A DNA stretch of 64,000 nt from JBGTSJ01 sp041940305 (lineage in GTDB: Bacteria; Planctomycetota; Planctomycetia; Planctomycetales; Planctomycetaceae), in the NCBI GenBank assembly GCA_041940305.1, contig JBGTSJ010000003.1:1-64000 (forward strand), in the 5' to 3' direction. Position 1 is the stretch's first letter. The number at the start of each line of letters is the position of its first letter. Shown piece by piece: positions 34,597 to 43,700 of this stretch. The position numbers and the translations under genes are program-made. The notes beneath the pieces were generated by a model. It was given only the letters and a program-made list of their open reading frames with translations. It did no database searches and was not told where the DNA came from.

Positions 34597-37500
34597 CTAC
34601 AGCGTGATCTCGAATTCCATCTCGACGCCGCGGCGCTTCAGGCGAACTTTGAGCGTTTCGCCTTGGGGATGTTCGCGGAGCGCCTGGATGACGGCTTCAC
34701 TGGATTCGGCGGCTTTTCCGTCGACCGTGAGGAGGACGTCGCCGGGGCGGATGCCGTGCTGTTCGGCCGCGGCGTTGCGGACGAGGCGCTGCACGACGAC
34801 TCCGCCGTCTTCGTACGGGGCCAGCAGGACGCCCAACAGGGGACGGTCGTCGGGGAGCGGCACGTTGAAGCTGCCGTCGACGTCGGCCAACTCGCCGAGA
34901 TCGAACGCTCCCTGTGAACCGGTCGACGTCGGGCGCTGGTCGGCCTGCGCGAGGTTCAGGGCGATGTCGCGCACCAGCTCGGTGATCTGACGCATGCCGT
35001 CGATGTTGAGAAGTTCCGAGTCGTCACTGGGACGGTGATACTGGTTGTGGAAGCCTGTGAAGAAGTGCAGGACCGGGACGCCGCGTTCGAAGAAGGAGGC
35101 GTGGTCGCTCGGTCCGTATCCGCCGGGATTGCGCCTGATGCTGAGTCCGAGCGGAGTGTTGGCGTGGTCGATCAGCGAGGGCCATTCGGCGGCGGTGCCG
35201 GTGCCGTAGATCGTCAGCTTTTCGTCACGGAGCCGTCCGACCATGTCGAGGTTGAGCATGGCGATGGTGTTCGACAGCGGCACGAGCGGGTCCTGCACGT
35301 ACTTTGCACTGCCGATCAGTCCGAGTTCCTCGGCGCTGAAGGCGATAAAAAGGATGCGGCGGCGCAGCGGCCCATCCCGGGCGGCGAGCTGTCGAGCGAC
35401 CTCTACGAGCACGGCCGTGCCGGAGGCATTGTCGTCGGCGCCGTTGTGCACTTCGTGATTGGCGCCGATCGCCAGTGAACCCCAGCCTCCGCGGCCGAGG
35501 TGGTCGTAGTGCGCGCCGATGATCAGGGTCTCTTCGGCAAGGGGGCCGGCGCCGTCGAGTGCAGCGACGACGTTCTTCAGCGTCCGTCCCTCCTTCGACA
35601 GGCCGACGCGACCGGTGACGTGCGTCCGCGGCAGTTCCATGCTGCTGGGCGTGAGCGTGGCATCGATCCTGGCTTCAATGTCGGAGAGCGACTCATGAAC
35701 TGTCGATTCAATAAGGGCCTCGATCACTCCGCGGCGACAGTGCACGACGGGAATGGATTCGCGCAGAGACGACTCTTCGAGTTCCACCCGCAGCAGTTCA
35801 TCGACCGGCGGTTCGGCGTCTGTGCCGGCTGGCGTCAATGCGAAGGCATCGGTGCACAGGATGAGCATGGCGGCGCCGTGCTCGACGGCGGTGTCGATCT
35901 TCGGCCGGACGAACGCGTAATCGGAGTTCTCCGCGCCGTTGAAGACACTGTCCGGATCGGCCTGCTGCGGTTCGTGTCGCAGAATGATGACCGCCTTGCC
36001 GGCAACGTCGATCTCGGCGTAGTCGTCGTATCCCAGTTCGGGCGCCGTGATGCCGTATCCGGCGAAGACGACCGGCAGCGAAATGGGACTGATGACGCTG
36101 AGCGTCAGCGATGTGAAGTCATCGCCGGTCTGGAGCGCCCGCTCCGTGCCGTCCGCAGTCAGCGTCAACTCCTGAACGGAGCCCTTCGTCGCGCCGGAGA
36201 ACAGCTTGAACTCGTGATACGGCGTGCCGTTGTACAGATCGGTCCGCAGTCCCGCGTCGGCGAACTCGCGCGCCAGGTATTCGGCGGCGAGATCGAGCCC
36301 GCGGGTGCGGATGCCGCGGCCTTCGAGGTCGTCGGACGCAAGATAAGCCGCCGAGTCGCTCAGCCGCCGCTCGACCGCGTCCTCGGAGACGTCGAGGCTG
36401 GCAATCTCAGCTTGCGGTGAAGAGGCGACATTGGAGTCCGGCGCGGCGGCCAGTCCGGCGAATGTGATCCAGCCGCCGACAGCGAGCAGGATAACACGCT
36501 GGACGACCGGTGACAGCCGGCGCTCGCCGTGCGACGTCTCTGCACGGTGCGTGGGGGAGTCGTCCACCGATGACGCAGCGGGACTGAACCGGCTTGATCG
36601 ACTCACCGGCTTCGGGATTGTGACGGGCGTCGGGTCCGCGATGGGCGCTGCTTTCGGGCGGAAGACGACGAGGCGGCAGAGTGTGAAGTTGGACATGGTT
36701 CCGGCAGCGACGCCGGCCGCCGCCGCGGCGAGTTCGTGCTCGCTGAAGAACGGAACAAATTGCCACAGCAGGACGCGGGTCGTCCAGTTCAGCAGACCTC
36801 CGGCGAGGCAGCTGCCGCAGAAGGCGGCGTACTGTCGGAGCCATGCATGCCTGCGGGCGCCGGCGAACGTCCAGGCGCGGTTGCCGAGGAAGTTCGACGT
36901 CATGGCGATCCAGATCGCGACGACGGATGCGACGGGCAGGCTGACGCCGGCGGCGAGGAACAGCCAGAGGACCGTCAGGTCGACCGCCATGCCCGACAGG
37001 CCGACGAGTCCGAAGCGGGCGAACTGCAGGCAGGTCGGAAAGCGAAACGCATAGAGTCGGGCGAGATGGCGGAGGTAGTTGAGCTGTTCGCGCAGGCTGA
37101 GCTTGCTCTCGCCGTGCAGCCGGTTGCGAAAATGGATGGGGATCTCGACGACGCGGCGGCAGCCGCACTTGATGAGCAGCTCAAGGCCGATCTTGTAGCC
37201 GATGGGATTCAACCGATCCGCGTGGGTCGTGAACGATGCACGGCGGAGGGCGAAGAATCCGGCCATCGGATCGGAGAGCTTCGTGAGCGGCCGCGCCAGC
37301 CATGTGGCGGCACGGGAATTGAGCCAGCGGAAGAGACCCCAGTCGTCCTCGGTGCGGCCGCCGGCGACATAGCGGCTGCCGACGACGAAGTCGGTCTTCG
37401 CATCGTCCCGCAGTGCGGCGACCATTGTGGGGAGTGCCTCCGGTGGATGGGAGAGATCGGCGTCCATGCAGAGCAGCAGGTCGCCGCGTGCGGCGTGCAT

Positions 37501-37749
37501 GCCGGCGATCACGGCGCTGGAGAGGCCGCGGTCCGTGGTGCGGACGATGAGTCGCACGGGATAGCGCTCGGAGAGCACCTGGCAGACGTCGCGGGTGTCG
37601 TCGGGACTGTTGTCATCGACCACGATGAGTTCCCAGTCGATCGGCTTCGACGCCAGGACCTCGGCGATGCGCGGGATCAAAACGGGAAGATTGGCGGCCT
37701 CGCGATACGTCGGGACGATGATCGACAGATCGGGTGCGGAGTCAGGCAT
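34597..37749 (-). CDS. Polyprenyl-phosphate glycosyltransferase - GtrA - M28 peptidase - PDZ fusion
   Basis: A single 1050-codon frame. Residues 1-235 are a GT2 dolichol-phosphate mannosyltransferase-like domain (LSIIVPTYREAANLP; DxD at Asp96/Asp98; GSRYVAGG). Residues 240-370 are a four-helix GtrA-like domain (FARFGLVGLSGMAVDLTVLW; SNFLGNRAWTF). A Pro/Ser-rich linker runs 366-412 and another hydrophobic helix 413-437. Residues 450-930 are an M28 zinc aminopeptidase with an inserted PA-like region; metal ligands are His747/Asp749, Asp772, Glu807-Glu808, Asp835 and His905. Residues 960-1045 are a PDZ domain. GT2-GtrA fusions are common, but the peptidase half normally stands alone. A GTG at codon 382 (36606) could start the peptidase separately, yet no stop separates the halves. 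Confidence 0.85.
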   Translation of the reverse strand: MPDSAPDLSIIVPTYREAANLPVLIPRIAEVLASKPIDWELIVVDDNSPDDTRDVCQVLSERYPVRLIVRTTDRGLSSAVIAGMHAARGDLLLCMDADLSHPPEALPTMVAALRDDAKTDFVVGSRYVAGGRTEDDWGLFRWLNSRAATWLARPLTKLSDPMAGFFALRRASFTTHADRLNPIGYKIGLELLIKCGCRRVVEIPIHFRNRLHGESKLSLREQLNYLRHLARLYAFRFPTCLQFARFGLVGLSGMAVDLTVLWLFLAAGVSLPVASVVAIWIAMTSNFLGNRAWTFAGARRHAWLRQYAAFCGSCLAGGLLNWTTRVLLWQFVPFFSEHELAAAAAGVAAGTMSNFTLCRLVVFRPKAAPIADPTPVTIPKPVSRSSRFSPAASSVDDSPTHRAETSHGERRLSPVVQRVILLAVGGWITFAGLAAAPDSNVASSPQAEIASLDVSEDAVERRLSDSAAYLASDDLEGRGIRTRGLDLAAEYLAREFADAGLRTDLYNGTPYHEFKLFSGATKGSVQELTLTADGTERALQTGDDFTSLTLSVISPISLPVVFAGYGITAPELGYDDYAEIDVAGKAVIILRHEPQQADPDSVFNGAENSDYAFVRPKIDTAVEHGAAMLILCTDAFALTPAGTDAEPPVDELLRVELEESSLRESIPVVHCRRGVIEALIESTVHESLSDIEARIDATLTPSSMELPRTHVTGRVGLSKEGRTLKNVVAALDGAGPLAEETLIIGAHYDHLGRGGWGSLAIGANHEVHNGADDNASGTAVLVEVARQLAARDGPLRRRILFIAFSAEELGLIGSAKYVQDPLVPLSNTIAMLNLDMVGRLRDEKLTIYGTGTAAEWPSLIDHANTPLGLSIRRNPGGYGPSDHASFFERGVPVLHFFTGFHNQYHRPSDDSELLNIDGMRQITELVRDIALNLAQADQRPTSTGSQGAFDLGELADVDGSFNVPLPDDRPLLGVLLAPYEDGGVVVQRLVRNAAAEQHGIRPGDVLLTVDGKAAESSEAVIQALREHPQGETLKVRLKRRGVEMEFEITL

Positions 37750-38356
37750 GCGGTCGAGTCTCGAAGACGGTCCGGCGGGCAGGTCGCCGAACGTGTGCGC
37801 GCAGTGATGCTTTTGTCAGTCCGCACGACGGAGGCAAACCCTATACCGACGGGCACGGTGATCGTGACGGCGCGCGGCGCTCACTCGTGTTAGCGCTAAG
37901 CAGAATTGACAGCATGTTCAGGACGTGTGTTGACGCGGCCGTGCGTGGTTTCAGCCCCGGTGCAGCGGGGGTTTCGCAGTCTGAACGGCGCGCCAACCTC
38001 ACGAGACATTTGTCGTGTGGACCTGAAGCTTGACAGCCGAGAGCGGACGCCGGGCAGTAACTGTTCAATACGTCATGGAATGGACGAGTCGAACGGTTGG
38101 TGGAAGTCGTGTCTGATTCCGGACTTGAGAGCACCGGTCTGTTTTGTCGCCGCGGAGAGGGGCCGCGGCGCATCCCCCGCTTTGCGCGAGTGAATCCTAC
38201 CGCTGACGTGCTGGTAACCGGACCTCTCAGGTGTTTGGGCTTGGAAGTTGCTCTGCGTCCTCATGGCATCAGGGTTCCACCGGCGGCGCATCCGCCGGGA
38301 TACACGATGACCGCTGTGGGTTCGTTAGCATTTCACTAATGAGAGGATGCCGCCTG
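37750..38356. other. Divergent intergenic region
   Basis: 607 bp between the fusion gene (minus) and the sigma-54 activator gene (plus). No open frame here is convincing. A 10-base palindrome TTAGCGCTAA lies at 37890-37899 and could be an operator core. A GAGAGG at 38342-38347 serves as the ribosome binding site of the downstream gene. No clear promoter was recognised. Confidence 0.45.
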
Positions 38357-39757
38357 ATGCGGAGCCAGCTTCCCGTTTTCAGTCCCGACGCCGCCTGCGG
38401 AGCTACGGTGGTTCGGGCTTTCAATATGGAGTCCCCGATCAGCGAAGCGTTCGACGACGCCGACCGGATGCTGGATTACATCCGGCAGTTCCAGCCCCCG
38501 ACGCTTCTGGTGGACCTGCGGTGCGGCTTGGACCATGCCGGCACCTGCCGTCTGCTGAATGCGTTGCTTGAACGGCCCGTCGCGGCGCTGAGCGTCGTGA
38601 CGTTTGGCGACGACAGCCTGACGCGCGAAACTGCGGTCGCGGCGGACCTGCTGGGAGCTCATCATGTCAGTGTGGGGGATGACGTCGCGGCCTCGCTGCT
38701 GGCGGATGACGAAGTTCAATCGTACATCGCGGGCCGGCGGGCGCGACCCTTGCCTGAGCACCGGCTGATGGCGGCGGGCGATGTCCGACTGCTGACGTAC
38801 ACCCCCGCATTCTTCGGCGTGGTGGATGACCTGGAGCGCGTGGCGCACCGCGACGTGACGCTGCTGCTTGTCGGCGAGACGGGAACCGGCAAGACAACGC
38901 TCGCGCGGTTCATCCATCAGCGGTCGTCGCGGGCCGACCGTCCGTTCCAGAACCTGGCCTGCGGGGCGCTGCCGAACGATCTCATTGAAAGCGAATTGTT
39001 CGGGCACATCCGCGGGGCGTTCACCGGAGCGGACCGGAACAAGATCGGGCGATTCGAGGCGGCCGGACGCGGAACGCTGCTGCTGGACGAAATCGACGTG
39101 CTCGATCCCAAGCAGCAGGCGAAGCTGCTGAAGGTCATCGAGACCGGCGAGTACGAAATGGTCGGCTCGACGGAGTCCCGGCAATCGGAAGCGCGGCTGA
39201 TCGTGGCGTCCAACGTCAATCTCGAGGACCTGATGCGGAAGTCGCAGTTCCGGTCCGACCTGTACTACCGGCTCAACGTGCTGGAGTTCCGCCTGCCGCC
39301 GTTGAGGGACCGGCCGCTGGATATCGTGCCGCTGGCGCTGGGGTTTGCCGACGAATTCTGCCGGGAGCACCAGATCGACATCACGCGCGTGCACCGCGAC
39401 TTTCTGGAGGCGCTGCGGCGGCATCGCTGGCCGGGGAACCTGCGGGAACTCAAGAACCACATTCGCCGGGCGGTGCTGTTCTGCGAGGGGGATGAGCTGA
39501 CGGTCAACGACTTGTCGGCGTCCGTCATTCGGTCGCAGTTCGAGCCGCAGGCCAGCAGCCGGGACACCGAACGGGGCTGGTCGCTGGCGGACCGGATTGC
39601 CCGCAGCGAGCGGGACCTGCTGGAGCAGGCGCTCAAGGCGAACGGGAACAACCGGACGCGGACGGCCAAAGCGCTGGGCATCAGCCGGGTCGGGCTGTAC
39701 AAGAAGTTGCGACGGCTTGGACTGGCGGCGGAGCGTCCGACGGTTGATGCTTCGTGA
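38357..39757 (+). CDS. Sigma-54 dependent transcriptional activator (Fis family)
   Basis: A 466-residue bacterial enhancer-binding protein. Residues 1-140 are an N-terminal domain that resembles a degenerate receiver (PPTLLVDLRCG, then AALSVVTFGDD) without an obvious acidic pocket. The AAA+ core has Walker A VGETGTGKT near residue 175, the sigma-54-contacting loop GAFTGADR and Walker B LLLDEIDVLD, plus RFRSDLYYRLNVLEFRLPPLR. The C-terminus has a Fis-type helix-turn-helix (NNRTRTAKALGISRVGLYKK). It remodels sigma-54 polymerase at -24/-12 promoters. The ATG at 38357 has GAGAGG about 10 bases upstream; an ATG at 38339 and a GTG at 38231 are alternatives. The target genes are unknown; the sigma-54-type promoter at 17792 is one candidate. 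Confidence 0.92.
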   Translation: MRSQLPVFSPDAACGATVVRAFNMESPISEAFDDADRMLDYIRQFQPPTLLVDLRCGLDHAGTCRLLNALLERPVAALSVVTFGDDSLTRETAVAADLLGAHHVSVGDDVAASLLADDEVQSYIAGRRARPLPEHRLMAAGDVRLLTYTPAFFGVVDDLERVAHRDVTLLLVGETGTGKTTLARFIHQRSSRADRPFQNLACGALPNDLIESELFGHIRGAFTGADRNKIGRFEAAGRGTLLLDEIDVLDPKQQAKLLKVIETGEYEMVGSTESRQSEARLIVASNVNLEDLMRKSQFRSDLYYRLNVLEFRLPPLRDRPLDIVPLALGFADEFCREHQIDITRVHRDFLEALRRHRWPGNLRELKNHIRRAVLFCEGDELTVNDLSASVIRSQFEPQASSRDTERGWSLADRIARSERDLLEQALKANGNNRTRTAKALGISRVGLYKKLRRLGLAAERPTVDAS

Positions 39758-39784
39758 GGGCCGTGATTGCGGTGACGCGTGTTC

Positions 39785-39816
39785 GAAACCCGGTTTCTCC
39801 AAGAGAACCGGGTTTC
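39785..39816. terminator. Bidirectional terminator with GAAACCCGGTT arms
   Basis: An 11-bp stem (GAAACCCGGTT with AACCGGGTTTC) plus a partly pairing TCTC/GAGA inner part, followed by TTCTTCG. It lies between convergent genes, 27 bases after one stop and 12 bases from the other. The core matches the hairpin at 2232. Confidence 0.8.
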
Positions 39817-39827
39817 TTCGTGCGCTG

Positions 39828-41543
39828 TTACTGCTTTGGACGCACGGCGACGTCTCCCGGCGGGCCGTCGATGCGGTGCACCAGGTACGTGCCGGAGCGG
39901 AATACGACGGGATGCGACCAGGGGTAGCTGTTGCTGCGGTTGCGGGGATAGGTGGGGGGAGGAGCGAGCGGACCGTCGGGGCCGATCTCTTCCGCCTGAG
40001 CGCGGGGCATCCCGCAACTGACGAGATCCGTCACGACGAACCGCTGCCCGCTCTGCTCGAGGGCCGCAGCGATCTCGTCGTTGCGATCGGGGAAGAACAC
40101 GAGGAGTTCGTGCAGGTAGACGAAGCGCATCGGCGGCTGGAGGTGCAACACCTGGTAGAGCGACACGAGGTCGCTGTTGTAACAGCAGACGTCGGGACCG
40201 GCGGCGCCGTTGCGGCGCAGGAACTCGGCGACGCGGGCCAGGTCCTCCCGGTTCGGGTTGTCGAAATGGGCCAGCCGGTCCTGCAGCCGGGGCGAGTTTG
40301 GTCCCTTGATGCACCGCGACCAGACCTGCAGGCATTCGGATTTCAGGAGGGGAGAGGAGACGACCGCCAGGAGCAGGAAGGCGGCGGCGGCGAGCTGCTG
40401 CCCGGGGCGGTTCGCACCGGCCATCGCGGTTGCCATCCGGGACGCCACCAGCAGGAGGGCGATCATCAGCGCGGGGGCGTGCACGTAGTCAAACAGGTGC
40501 TGCAGGCCGAACGCCTGTGCGGTCCAGGCGAGGTAGAACGCCGCCAGCAGGGGATGCAGGACTCCGCCGTGCGGCAGTGCCCGTTCCGCGGCGTCGCGCC
40601 GCGACACCTGCCACAGCGAATGGACTGCGAGCGGCGCTGCGATCACGTGCAGCAGGGTCCACGGCCAGAGGCGGATCGCCATGGGGATGCAGCGAGCCAG
40701 CGTCCAGTGTTCGCGTCCGGCGGCGAAGTAGCGTGGATTCCACTCGGTGAGCGTGAACCAGAACGCTTCCCACGATCCAGCCTGCACCAGCCAGGAGACG
40801 CCGCAAGCTCCCATGAGCAGGCCGCCCGTCAGCAGGCCGGTTGTGTCGAGGATGAGGCAGCGACGACGGCGGACCAGGAGCTGGGTGACGGCCCACGCCA
40901 CAAATCCTGGGAGCGCCACGTAGGGCTTAATCCAGACGCCGCTCCCCCACAGGATGCCTTCCAGGGCAGCCCAGCCGAGCGCGGGGCGTGATGCGAGCGG
41001 GTTGGAGGGATCCAGCCAGCGGGCGGTCTGCCGGCCTCGGATGGTGAGCGCGGCCAGTGACGGGAGCAGCATCCAGGCGTCCCGCTGACAGTGACACCAT
41101 TCCGAAATCGAGAGGTAGAAGAGGAGCGCGGCGAATGCGAACCAGGCCGAAGCCCGGAGCGAGCCGCCCGCCCGTCGCACCCACACGGCTCCCAGGGAGA
41201 TGACGGCTCCGGCGATGAACAGATCGAACAGTCGCAGCGATTCGGATGAGTCTCCCAGGGCCGCTCGGACGGCGAGATGAATCCAGACCACTCCGGGGAG
41301 ATTCGGCTCCAGCATATCGCGGTAGAGCACGCTCCCTTCACTGGCCAGGCGAGCCTGAAGGTCGAACAGCACGGCGTCGTTCGTCAGCGGCATGCGGACG
41401 AAGGGGGGCCCGCCGATCGTCAGCAGCGCGACTCCGCACAGGAGCACCGGAATGAGGCCGTTCGCATGTTCGACTCGTGACGGACGTGGCTCGGCGCTCG
41501 GCAGAGTCGGTGCAGCGCGCGGAGACTTGAACACGACTGTCAT
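39828..41543 (-). CDS. Integral membrane glycosyltransferase-like protein (GT39/ArnT-like)
   Basis: A 571-residue protein with about ten membrane helices from residue 30 to 400. The first outer loop (TNDAVLFDLQARLASEGSVLYRDM, then EPNLPGVVWIHLAVRAALGD) resembles the acidic catalytic loop of PMT/ArnT-like GT-C enzymes that use polyprenyl-phosphate sugars. A C-terminal outer domain of about 150 residues follows (DLARVAEFLRRNGAAGPDVCCYN). The donor and acceptor are unknown. The start is uncertain: ATG at 41543 (MTVVFKSP) is used, while ATGs at 41579 and 41618 add 12-25 residues. It is divergent from another membrane protein gene at 41931. Confidence 0.8.
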   Translation of the reverse strand: MTVVFKSPRAAPTLPSAEPRPSRVEHANGLIPVLLCGVALLTIGGPPFVRMPLTNDAVLFDLQARLASEGSVLYRDMLEPNLPGVVWIHLAVRAALGDSSESLRLFDLFIAGAVISLGAVWVRRAGGSLRASAWFAFAALLFYLSISEWCHCQRDAWMLLPSLAALTIRGRQTARWLDPSNPLASRPALGWAALEGILWGSGVWIKPYVALPGFVAWAVTQLLVRRRRCLILDTTGLLTGGLLMGACGVSWLVQAGSWEAFWFTLTEWNPRYFAAGREHWTLARCIPMAIRLWPWTLLHVIAAPLAVHSLWQVSRRDAAERALPHGGVLHPLLAAFYLAWTAQAFGLQHLFDYVHAPALMIALLLVASRMATAMAGANRPGQQLAAAAFLLLAVVSSPLLKSECLQVWSRCIKGPNSPRLQDRLAHFDNPNREDLARVAEFLRRNGAAGPDVCCYNSDLVSLYQVLHLQPPMRFVYLHELLVFFPDRNDEIAAALEQSGQRFVVTDLVSCGMPRAQAEEIGPDGPLAPPPTYPRNRSNSYPWSHPVVFRSGTYLVHRIDGPPGDVAVRPKQ

Positions 41544-41658
41544 GGATTCGTTACGCGATGACGCTGCTGTGATTCTCATGAGGCGGAAGCCAGGGCCGAA
41601 GTTTCGTGCCCAGTTCATCGGGGCGTGCGCTGTCCTGGCTTAAGCCGCTGCAGCGCGA

Positions 41659-41721
41659 AGCCTCGTGAACGAGGCTGGAGGCACCGCAGGGCCATGCGAT
41701 GAACCCGGCGTGAACGCCGGG
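41659..41721. repeat. Two neighbouring hairpins with TGAA loops
   Basis: In the gap between two divergent membrane-protein genes (about 390 bp), two hairpins share a TGAA tetraloop. AGCCTCG-TGAA-CGAGGCT occupies 41659-41676 and CCCGGCG-TGAA-CGCCGGG occupies 41704-41721, the latter followed by CTTATT. They look like two divergent copies of one short element. The rest of the gap shows no gene; GGAG for the next gene is at 41922. Confidence 0.6.
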
Positions 41722-41930
41722 CTTATTACAAATCCATCATTGAAGGACTGCACCCTGACGTGCCGCCCTCCTGAGAGGGGCTCGGCGGCCGGTCGTTGCC
41801 GGTGGGGGAGGCCGGTATGGAAGCTGCATTGCGAACCGTGTTCCGCGAATCCGCGTCGCCTCTCTGCGGCGACTGCAAACCTGAGTTAGCGCCCGGCGAC
41901 TGCTGCAGCGGGCGCATTGGTGGAGTTGGC

Positions 41931-43670
41931 ATGTCACAGGCTGTGGACACAACAATCGAACGGGAACGGGTGCATGCTCCGGGCGTGAAGTCCGCACCTC
42001 CGATCGCAGACGTCCTCACGCCGAAGCTGGGTGAGCACTGGGCGCTGGACGGGCGTCATCTGCTGCTCATCGCGGGGTTCGCCCTGCTGTTCATGCATCA
42101 CAACTATCTCCCGCTGTTCCACTCGGACATCTGGGGGCACATCGCGTACGGCAACTGGATTCTCGACCACCGCGCCTTGCCGACGGAGGAACCGTTCGTC
42201 GGTTTGGCCGAGGGTGTTCCCGTCGTCGATACAGCCTGGCTGGGACAGGTGCTGTTCGCCCTGGCCGGCCGCAGCGGTGATCCGGAGGGTTATTCCCATC
42301 TGTTTGCGGTCGCCGTGCTGGCGGGGTCGCTGGTCCTGATGCGGGCAATGTACCTGCAGACGCGCAGCGCCGGAGTCGCCGCGATCGGCGCGTGGCTGGC
42401 GTGGGCGTTCAACTTCAGCCGGCACGCGGTCATTCGGCCTGAGGTGTTTGGGGTCTTTTGCTTTGCCGTGTTGTGGTGGCTGATGGTGCGGACGGATGAG
42501 CGGCGCGGGCGGGGATTGGCCCCTCACCCCCGGCCCCTCTCCCCGCACGGGGGCGGACAGAAGGGACAGCGGTATCGCGGGGAGAGGGGAGAAGAGTTTG
42601 CCATGGGGCCGGGCTGGCTGCCCTATGTGGCCATGCCGTTGCTGTTCGCGGTGTGGGCGAATCTGCATGGATCGTTCATTGTCGGTTTCGCCGTGCTGGG
42701 AAGTTACGTCGCCGGGCGGGCGTGCGAGGTGCTGTGGGAAACGCGCGACATTGCGGCCGTCTTCAGGGACAGGCGGTTTCGGCGGTGGCTGGTGCTGAGT
42801 GAACTGGCCGTGCTGGGGACGTGCGCCAATCCGTATGGATTCGACCTGCTGCTGCACACCGTGCTGTTTCCGTCGAACTCGAACCTCAAGGACGTGCTGG
42901 AATGGTTCCCGCTGGAGATGGTGTCGCTGGAGGGGATTCCGATGGGGCTCTCCTGGGTGATGCTGCTGGTGGTGCTGCGGCACAGCCGGGCGCGGGTCGC
43001 CGTGAGCGACGTGCTGGTGCTGGGAGTGTTCACGCTCGCCGTCTGCCTGCGGGTGCGGATGATCTGCTGGTACACGCCGTCGCTGCTGATCGTGCTGGCA
43101 CCGCACATTGCCGAGATCGCAGGCCGACTGAGAGAAACCTCGTTCGGTGAGTCCATCCATCGCGTGACGGGGCCGCTGTTTCGTCCTTCATTCCGGCTGA
43201 CGCTCATCGCCGGACTGATGGTGTGGGTGACGTTCGCGTTCTCGCCGATCAGCCGCCCGGTGCTGGGAGGGAAGCCTCGACCGGACGACCGGCTGTACAG
43301 CAACGACACGCCGCTCGGGGTCACACAGTGGCTGCGCGAACATCCGCCGCAGGGGATGGTGGCGAACCCGCAGTGGTGGGGGGACTGGATCGTGTGGGAC
43401 GGGCCGCCGGACATTGAAGTGATGATGACGACCAATTCGGTCCACGTGGTCCCGCAGCGCGTGTGGAAGGACTACCTGGCGATCTCGCAGGCGCAGCCGG
43501 GCCTGTCCCGCAAACTCAGCAAATACCGGGTGAACACGATCGTCGTCTGCCGCGAACTCCAGTCATCGCTGGAGCGGAACGTGCGGGCGATGTCGGAGTG
43601 GAAAGTGGTGTACGAGGACGATGTCGGCCTCGTGGCGACGCGCGTCGCCGCGGCGGCGGACGAAGAGTAG
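41931..43670 (+). CDS. Polytopic membrane protein with an in-frame repeat insertion
   Basis: A 579-residue protein with about ten membrane helices and a C-terminal soluble tail (TPLGVTQWLREHPPQG, then NPQWWGDWIVWDG), a layout common in planctomycete and other glycan-related membrane proteins. The function is unknown. Residues about 191-223 (including GLAPHPRPLSPHGGG and GERGEEFA) are the translation of a GC-rich palindromic repeat placed in a loop between two helices. The start at 41931 (MSQAVDTT) is fixed by TGGAG just upstream; the frame extends 45 codons further without support. The next gene starts 30 bases after the stop. Confidence 0.8.
   Translation: MSQAVDTTIERERVHAPGVKSAPPIADVLTPKLGEHWALDGRHLLLIAGFALLFMHHNYLPLFHSDIWGHIAYGNWILDHRALPTEEPFVGLAEGVPVVDTAWLGQVLFALAGRSGDPEGYSHLFAVAVLAGSLVLMRAMYLQTRSAGVAAIGAWLAWAFNFSRHAVIRPEVFGVFCFAVLWWLMVRTDERRGRGLAPHPRPLSPHGGGQKGQRYRGERGEEFAMGPGWLPYVAMPLLFAVWANLHGSFIVGFAVLGSYVAGRACEVLWETRDIAAVFRDRRFRRWLVLSELAVLGTCANPYGFDLLLHTVLFPSNSNLKDVLEWFPLEMVSLEGIPMGLSWVMLLVVLRHSRARVAVSDVLVLGVFTLAVCLRVRMICWYTPSLLIVLAPHIAEIAGRLRETSFGESIHRVTGPLFRPSFRLTLIAGLMVWVTFAFSPISRPVLGGKPRPDDRLYSNDTPLGVTQWLREHPPQGMVANPQWWGDWIVWDGPPDIEVMMTTNSVHVVPQRVWKDYLAISQAQPGLSRKLSKYRVNTIVVCRELQSSLERNVRAMSEWKVVYEDDVGLVATRVAAAADEE
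42534..42589. repeat. GC-rich palindromic repeat inside a coding region
   Basis: 13-base perfect arms (CCCCTCTCCCCGC at 42534 and GCGGGGAGAGGGG at 42577) with a 30-base spacer. The surrounding sequence (CCCTCACCCCCGGCCCCTC on the left) is a widely seen intergenic repeat type in bacterial genomes. Here it is translated without interrupting the frame. Confidence 0.8.
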
Positions 43671-43700
43671 ACCCGACTCGGCAAGGCATAACGGCGACTG

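Noticed and set aside
37890..37899. TTAGCGCTAA palindrome as a defined operator
   Set aside because: A 10-base palindrome alone is weak evidence and no second copy or matching regulator was found.
37750..38338. Small genes in the divergent gap before the sigma-54 activator
   Set aside because: Candidate frames of 70-110 codons on both strands lack ribosome binding sites, domains and consistent codon usage.
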